Source of the DNA: Betaproteobacteria bacterium
GTDB taxonomy: Bacteria > Pseudomonadota > Gammaproteobacteria > Burkholderiales > Usitatibacteraceae
Assembly (NCBI GenBank): GCA_016711875.1
Contig: JADJSD010000003.1
Coordinates: 806,001 to 870,000, forward strand
Direction of reading: 5' to 3'
DNA length: 64,000 nt
The position numbers and the translations under genes are program-made. Shown in pieces: positions 59,647 to 64,000 of this stretch. The notes under the pieces were generated by a model. It searched no databases. It was not told the origin of the DNA and was given only the letters and a program-made list of their open reading frames with translations. The number at the start of each line of letters is the position of its first letter. Positions within the stretch are counted from its first letter, which is position 1.

Positions 59647-61185
59647 ATGGCTTCCGTGACACTCGATAGCATCCGCCCCGCGCCGGCCCGCCTCGCCGCC
59701 CGGCGGCCCCACGCCGTCGTCATCGGCAGCGGTTTCGGCGGCCTGGCCGCCGCCGTCCGCCTGGGTGCCCGGGGCTACCGGGTCACCGTCCTGGAAAGGC
59801 TGGACGCCCCCGGGGGCCGGGCCTACGTCTATCGGCAGGACGGCTTCACGTTCGACGCGGGGCCCACGATCGTCACGGCGCCCTTCCTCTTCGAGGAACT
59901 CTGGCAGCTGGCCGGCCGGCGGTTCGCGGACGACATCACGCTCAAGCCCATGACGCCGTTCTACACGATCCGCTACCCGGACGGCTCCACCTTCGAGTGC
60001 TGCGCCGATCCGCAGCGCATGCGCGAGAAGGTCGCGGCCCTCTCCCCGGGCGACGTCGAGGGTTACGAGCGCTTCATGCGCGTGAGCGAGGACACCTACC
60101 GGGTGGGATTCGAGCAGCTCGGGCACGTCGCCTTCGACTCCTGGATCGACATGGCCAAGGTCGCGCCCGACATGATCCGCCTGGGCAGCTACCGGACGGT
60201 GCACGGGCTCGTGGCGAAGCACGTGAAGGATGAGCGCCTGCGCTTCGCGCTGAGTTTCCACCCGCTCTTCGTCGGCGGCAACCCGTTCGCCGTCACGTCC
60301 ATCTACGCGCTCATCGCCTTCCTCGAGCGCAAGTACGGCGTGCACTACGTGATGGGCGGCACGGGACAACTGGTCAAGGGCCTCGTCGGGCTTGTCGAGG
60401 GCCAGGGCGGCACGGTCCGCTGCGGCGAGGATGTCACGCAGATCACGTTGAGCGGCCGCACGGCCACGGGCGTGCGCCTTGCCTCCGGCGAGCACCTGGC
60501 AGCCGACGTCGTGGTCTCGAACGCCGACACCGCCTGGACCTACAAGCACCTCCTGCCGCCCGAGGCGCGCAGCCGCTGGAGCGACGCCCGCGTCGAACGC
60601 GCCCGCTATTCGATGAGCCTCTTCGTGTGGTACTTCGGCACGAGCCGGCAGTATCCCGACGTCCCGCACCACACGATCATGCTCGGCCCGCGCTACCGCG
60701 AGCACATCGAGGACATCTTCGAGCGCAAGATCCTCGCGAAGGACTTCTCGCTGTACCTGCACCGACCGAGCGCATCGGATCCATCCGTCGCGCCCGCCGG
60801 ATGCGACGCGTTCTACGTGCTCTCCCCCGTGCCCCACCTGGACGCCGGCATCGACTGGGCGACGAAGGCCGAGGAATACCGCAGGACCATCGCGAAGCAC
60901 CTGGGCGAGTCGGTGCTGCCGGGCTTCGAGGAGCACGTCGTCACCTCGCGCGTCATGACGCCGCAGGATTTCCGCGACCGCCTGCTCGCCTTCAAGGGCA
61001 ATGCATTCGGCATGGAACCCGTGCTGACCCAAAGCGCCTGGTTCCGGCCGCACAACCGCAGCGAGGACATCGCTGGCCTCTACCTCGTGGGCGCCGGCAC
61101 CCATCCCGGCGCGGGGCTCCCGGGCGTGATCTCCTCCGCCCGTGTCCTCGACGACATCGTTCCGCTCGCCGAAGCCTGGGCCTGA
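59647..61185 (+). CDS. crtI: Phytoene desaturase CrtI
   Basis: This 512-residue FAD desaturase converts phytoene to neurosporene/lycopene. The N-terminal motif VVIGSGFGGLAAAVRLGARG is near residues 23-42; the C-terminal LYLVGAGTHPGAGLPGVISSA motif near residues 478-498 is the bacterial CrtI signature. The start at ATG 59647 is chosen since the frame opens further upstream only across the operator. crtB follows 4 bases after the stop. Confidence 0.95.
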   Translation: MASVTLDSIRPAPARLAARRPHAVVIGSGFGGLAAAVRLGARGYRVTVLERLDAPGGRAYVYRQDGFTFDAGPTIVTAPFLFEELWQLAGRRFADDITLKPMTPFYTIRYPDGSTFECCADPQRMREKVAALSPGDVEGYERFMRVSEDTYRVGFEQLGHVAFDSWIDMAKVAPDMIRLGSYRTVHGLVAKHVKDERLRFALSFHPLFVGGNPFAVTSIYALIAFLERKYGVHYVMGGTGQLVKGLVGLVEGQGGTVRCGEDVTQITLSGRTATGVRLASGEHLAADVVVSNADTAWTYKHLLPPEARSRWSDARVERARYSMSLFVWYFGTSRQYPDVPHHTIMLGPRYREHIEDIFERKILAKDFSLYLHRPSASDPSVAPAGCDAFYVLSPVPHLDAGIDWATKAEEYRRTIAKHLGESVLPGFEEHVVTSRVMTPQDFRDRLLAFKGNAFGMEPVLTQSAWFRPHNRSEDIAGLYLVGAGTHPGAGLPGVISSARVLDDIVPLAEAWA

Positions 61186-61189
61186 CGCC

Positions 61190-62239
61190 ATGCTTCGAGC
61201 CCGCGACGACATGAGGGCGTGCCGCGAGCTGCTGCGGCACAACTCGCGCACCTTCCACCTGTCCTCCCTGCTGCTGCCGGCACCGGTGCGCGAACCGGCC
61301 TCGGCCCTCTACGCCTTCTGCCGCGTTGCGGACGACGCCGTGGACCTCGCCAGCGATGGCGGCGGCAATCCCGTGTCGCGGCTGCGGGCGCGCCTGGCGC
61401 GCGTGTACGCCGGCCAGCCGGCGGACTTCGCCCCGGACCGCGCCTTCGCGGACGTGGTGGAGCGCTTCGCGATTCCGCGCGCGGTGCCCGAAGCGCTGCT
61501 CGAAGGCTTCGAATGGGACCTCGCGGGCCGTCGCTACGAAACCCTCGCGGCGCTGAACGACTACGGCGCCCGCGTCGCCGGCTCGGTCGGCGCGATGATG
61601 GCCACGATCATGGGCGTTCGCGAGGCGCAGGTGCTCGCGCGAGCGTGCGACCTCGGCGTCGCCATGCAGCTCACCAACATCGCGCGCGACGTCGGCGAGG
61701 ACGCTCGCAACGGCCGCCTCTACCTGCCCCTCGCCTGGATGCGCGAGGAAGGGCTCGATCCGGACGCCTGGCTGGCGGCGCCCGCGCCCTGCGCGCGGCT
61801 CGCCGCGGTGATCCGGCGACTCCTGGAGGCCGCCGACGAGCTCTACGCACGCGCCGACGACGGCATCGGCTGCCTGCCCGCGGATTGCCGGCCCGCCATG
61901 CATGCCGCCCGTCTCCTCTACGCCGAGATCGGCCGGACGGTCGAATCCAACGGCTACGACAGCGTCACGCGCCGGGCCGTGGTGCCCACCGCGCGAAAGC
62001 TCGCGCTGCTCGCGCGGGCCGTGGCGGAGGCCACCTCGGCCGCGCCGTGGACGCAGGTCGCGGCCATGCCGCAGACGGCCTTCCTGGTCGAGGCCCTCGT
62101 CGCGGCCAATGCCCATCGCACCCACCGCCCCGAGCCCCGCGGTGTCGAGGCGCGCGTGGCCTGGCTCGTCGACCTCTTCGGCCGTCTCGAGACGCTCGAG
62201 CACGGCGCCCGGCCCCAGCGCTCGAACGCCGGGCCCTGA
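61190..62239 (+). CDS. crtB: Phytoene synthase CrtB
   Basis: The 349-residue enzyme joins two GGPP to phytoene. Aspartate-rich motifs are visible: FCRVADDAVDLA near residues 43-54 and LTNIARDVGEDARNGRLYLP near residues 161-180. It forms the crtIB operon common to purple bacteria. Confidence 0.95.
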   Translation: MLRARDDMRACRELLRHNSRTFHLSSLLLPAPVREPASALYAFCRVADDAVDLASDGGGNPVSRLRARLARVYAGQPADFAPDRAFADVVERFAIPRAVPEALLEGFEWDLAGRRYETLAALNDYGARVAGSVGAMMATIMGVREAQVLARACDLGVAMQLTNIARDVGEDARNGRLYLPLAWMREEGLDPDAWLAAPAPCARLAAVIRRLLEAADELYARADDGIGCLPADCRPAMHAARLLYAEIGRTVESNGYDSVTRRAVVPTARKLALLARAVAEATSAAPWTQVAAMPQTAFLVEALVAANAHRTHRPEPRGVEARVAWLVDLFGRLETLEHGARPQRSNAGP

Positions 62240-62259
62240 ACCGCCGGGCCGGGGCCGCC

Positions 62260-62421
62260 ATGGACTGGAGCGCCCTCGCCCGCTGGGAATGGCTCGTGAT
62301 CGAGCTCGTGATCCTGGCCATCGCGGTACGCGAGCTCGTCTCGGTCCGGCGCGAACTGCGGCGGGACCGCGAACGCGATGCGCTCCTCGAGCGCGAGAAG
62401 GACCGGGACGCGGCGCCGTGA
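62260..62421 (+). CDS. Small single-helix membrane protein after crtB
   Basis: A 53-residue frame has one membrane helix (about 8-26, WEWLVIELVILAIAVRELV) and a highly charged tail of alternating Arg, Glu and Asp that could form a coiled coil. ATG 62260 lies 20 bases after crtB, so it is likely in the crtIB operon. No family is recognised. Confidence 0.5.
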   Translation: MDWSALARWEWLVIELVILAIAVRELVSVRRELRRDRERDALLEREKDRDAAP

Positions 62422-62444
62422 CCCCCCCGGCCCGCCTGCCGGCA

Positions 62445-63167
62445 TCACCGGGGCAGCAAGCGCTCCACCGCCGCGCGCACCTCGGCGCGAATGATCGCCT
62501 GCGCTGCGGGATGCACGGCGCCGCAGGCCAGCGTGCAGCCCGAGTCGGTCGGCCACTCGAAATCGCAGTGGCTCGCGCCCTCGACGCGAAGGTCCCTCTC
62601 CCGGTGCGCGAAGGCCTCTCGCCAGGGCGCGGAAATGTTGTACGCGTTGCAGAAGGCAGGCGGGCCGTGCAGGAGGATGGCCGGCACGCCGAGCGCGCGC
62701 GCCGCCTCGCGTCCCGCGCCGGAAGGCCGGTCGAAAGCGTCCAGGCCGATGTAGCCGGCGACGCCGGGCGTTCCGGCCGCGAGCAGGGCGGAAAGCCCGC
62801 CGGCCGAAAAGCCGACGAGCACCACGCGTTCGACGCGATGGCCCCACGCGCCTTCGCGAAGGCGCGCGACGAGCCCGGCCAGGGCGCGTCCATTGGCGCG
62901 CGAATCGACGCGGGAAGGCAAGGCGGGAACGATGGCGATGCGGCCGTCGGCCGCGAGCGCACGGGCGTAGCCGGAAAGGCTCGCGGGTTCGCGCAGGAAC
63001 CCGTGCGCGAGCACCACGGCATCGGTCGAGGCGATGGAAGGCGCGTGCCATTCGACACGAACGAGCGTCCCGTCGATCTCCAATTCCCGCATCGGGACCT
63101 CTGCGCGCAGCGAACCCGTCCCGAATCCTGCCAGGAAAGTCGCGACGATCGCGGCAAGTCGCCTCAT
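62445..63167 (-). CDS. Exported alpha/beta hydrolase
   Basis: The 240-residue protein has an N-terminal hydrophobic signal segment (cleavage probably near ...GSLRA), the nucleophile elbow VGFSAGGLSA (GxSxG) and a candidate catalytic His in GASHCDFEWPTD, followed by a Cys-rich CTLACG stretch. The fold resembles chlorophyllase/dienelactone-hydrolase-like enzymes, but the substrate is unknown. It is on the minus strand between crtB and bchO, unlike its neighbours. Confidence 0.75.
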   Translation of the reverse strand: MRRLAAIVATFLAGFGTGSLRAEVPMRELEIDGTLVRVEWHAPSIASTDAVVLAHGFLREPASLSGYARALAADGRIAIVPALPSRVDSRANGRALAGLVARLREGAWGHRVERVVLVGFSAGGLSALLAAGTPGVAGYIGLDAFDRPSGAGREAARALGVPAILLHGPPAFCNAYNISAPWREAFAHRERDLRVEGASHCDFEWPTDSGCTLACGAVHPAAQAIIRAEVRAAVERLLPR

Positions 63168-63250
63168 GGCATCGATGGTAGCGCGCCTCCTTCGGGCCCC
63201 TCAAGGCGCCGCCTGACCGAATCGCGATGCTGACCTGCAGCCGGCCCCCG

Positions 63251-64000
63251 ATGAAATCCCCGCCCGTCCCGAGTTTCGTTCCGCACGACTGGCCCCATCG
63301 CGCCGCGAGCCTCGCCATCGAGGCGGGCGGCGTGCGCTGGCACGTGCAGCGCGCCGGGCGCGGACCCGTGGTGCTGCTCCTGCACGGGTCCGGCGCTTCC
63401 TCCCATTCCTGGGCCGACCTGTTACCCGTCCTCACCGATCGCGCGACGGTGGTCGCGCCGGACCTGCCGGGCCACGGCTTCACTTCCGGAATCCGCGACG
63501 GCGATTGCACCCTCACGCGCGTGGCGACGGCGATCGACCGATTGCTGGAAGCCCTGGCGCTCGGCCCGGTCCGCGTCGTCGCCGGACATTCCGCTGGCGC
63601 CGCGCTCGCCATCCGCTGGGCCCTCGGCACGCCGCGCCCGTCCGCTTCCCTCGTGGGCTTTGCCCCCTCGCTCGTGCCGCCACCGGCGCTCTACACGACA
63701 TTTCTCGCGCCGATCGTCACGCCCGTCGCGACCTCCGCCTTCGCCACTTCCCTTCTCGCCTCGCTGGCCGGTCGCGCGCGCCTCGTCGACCGCCTGCTGG
63801 ATTCCACGCGCTCGCCCATTCCCGCGGCCCAGCGCGCCCGCTACGAGACGCTCTTCCGAAGCCCCGGGCACGTGCGCGGGACGATGCGGTTCATGGCTGC
63901 CGCCGACCTCCCGGCGCTTCTGGAGGACGCGAAGCGGCTCACGGTGCCGGCCACGTTCATTCTGGGTCGCAATGACGACTGGGTTCCGGAACGCAGCCTC
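63251..64000 (+). CDS. bchO: BchO, alpha/beta hydrolase linked to Mg chelatase (partial, right edge)
   Basis: 250 residues are visible before the window ends. The start MKSPPVPSFVPHDWPHRAAS and GGVRWHVQ match BchO, a protein encoded with bchID in many purple bacteria and thought to assist Mg chelation. The hydrolase fold is evident from LLLHGSGASSHSW, DLPGHGF and the elbow VAGHSAGAALA. An in-frame ATG at 63227 is an alternative start; neither has a clear ribosome site. Confidence 0.9.
   Translation, partial: MKSPPVPSFVPHDWPHRAASLAIEAGGVRWHVQRAGRGPVVLLLHGSGASSHSWADLLPVLTDRATVVAPDLPGHGFTSGIRDGDCTLTRVATAIDRLLEALALGPVRVVAGHSAGAALAIRWALGTPRPSASLVGFAPSLVPPPALYTTFLAPIVTPVATSAFATSLLASLAGRARLVDRLLDSTRSPIPAAQRARYETLFRSPGHVRGTMRFMAAADLPALLEDAKRLTVPATFILGRNDDWVPERSL

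Noticed and set aside
1..64000. CRISPR arrays, insertion sequences, tRNA or rRNA genes
   Set aside because: I saw no regularly spaced repeats, transposase, terminal inverted repeats or tRNA-like cloverleaf anywhere in the window; this is by eye, so a tRNAscan and ISfinder run would be decisive.

Overview
The window is very GC-rich and carries an almost complete photosynthesis gene cluster (PGC) of an anoxygenic purple (type II reaction centre) proteobacterium. A puf operon ending in a tetraheme pufC and lacking pufX, a pucBA pair with an Ala/Pro-tailed PucA, both oxygen-dependent (acsF) and radical-SAM (bchE) cyclases, and the gene order all recall Betaproteobacteria of the Rubrivivax/Burkholderiales type. 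That placement is an inference from content and layout; there is no rRNA here to test it.

Layout. (1) 1-12.1 kb is ordinary flanking DNA: a PepSY membrane protein cut by the left edge, a [2Fe-2S]/FAD oxidoreductase pair, a DUF4198 exported protein, an aldehyde dehydrogenase, a DUF1624 acyltransferase-like membrane protein divergent from an Lrp/AsnC regulator, a methyltransferase, and a tctED / tctBA tricarboxylate-transport locus without tctC. A SRPBCC protein closes this part. (2) 12.7-19.6 kb (minus) runs aerR/ppaA - ppsR - bchG - PucC-type transporter - bchP - tspO - small membrane protein. (3) 19.85-39.6 kb (plus) is a long overlapping run: bchFNBHLM - lhaA - puhABC - acsF - puhE - dxs - bchE - bchJ - pucC. 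(4) 39.66-51.1 kb (minus) is the crtEF - bchCXYZ - small ORF - pufBALMC - pucBA superoperon. (5) 51.2-64 kb holds crtDC - bchID - heme oxygenase (plus), a bacteriophytochrome (minus), crtI - crtB - small ORF (plus), an exported hydrolase (minus) and bchO, cut by the right edge.

How it works together. dxs feeds isoprenoids to crtE, then crtB/crtI/crtC/crtD/crtF make spheroidene/spirilloxanthin-type carotenoids (no crtA seen). bchHID, M, acsF/bchE, J, NBL, F, XYZ, C, G and P make bacteriochlorophyll a. puf, puh and puc encode the reaction centre, LH1 and LH2, with three PucC/LhaA-type assembly proteins. Control appears to run through PpsR, its B12-binding antirepressor AerR/PpaA, TspO and a red/far-red phytochrome that lacks a kinase domain and has its own heme oxygenase. 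I found seven exact or one-mismatch TGT-N12-ACA palindromes, plus a weaker eighth, placed on the promoters of bchF/aerR, bchC, crtE/crtD, crtI, bchG and ppsR; several overlap readable sigma70-type promoters.

Oddities. As printed, puhB, bchH and bchY each carry a single-base frameshift, and crtE has a cluster of four indels that cancel out and scramble about 20 residues. These are either sequencing/assembly errors or early decay of the photosynthetic apparatus. Two uncharacterised small ORFs sit inside the puf operon (43120-43308 and 43866-44021).
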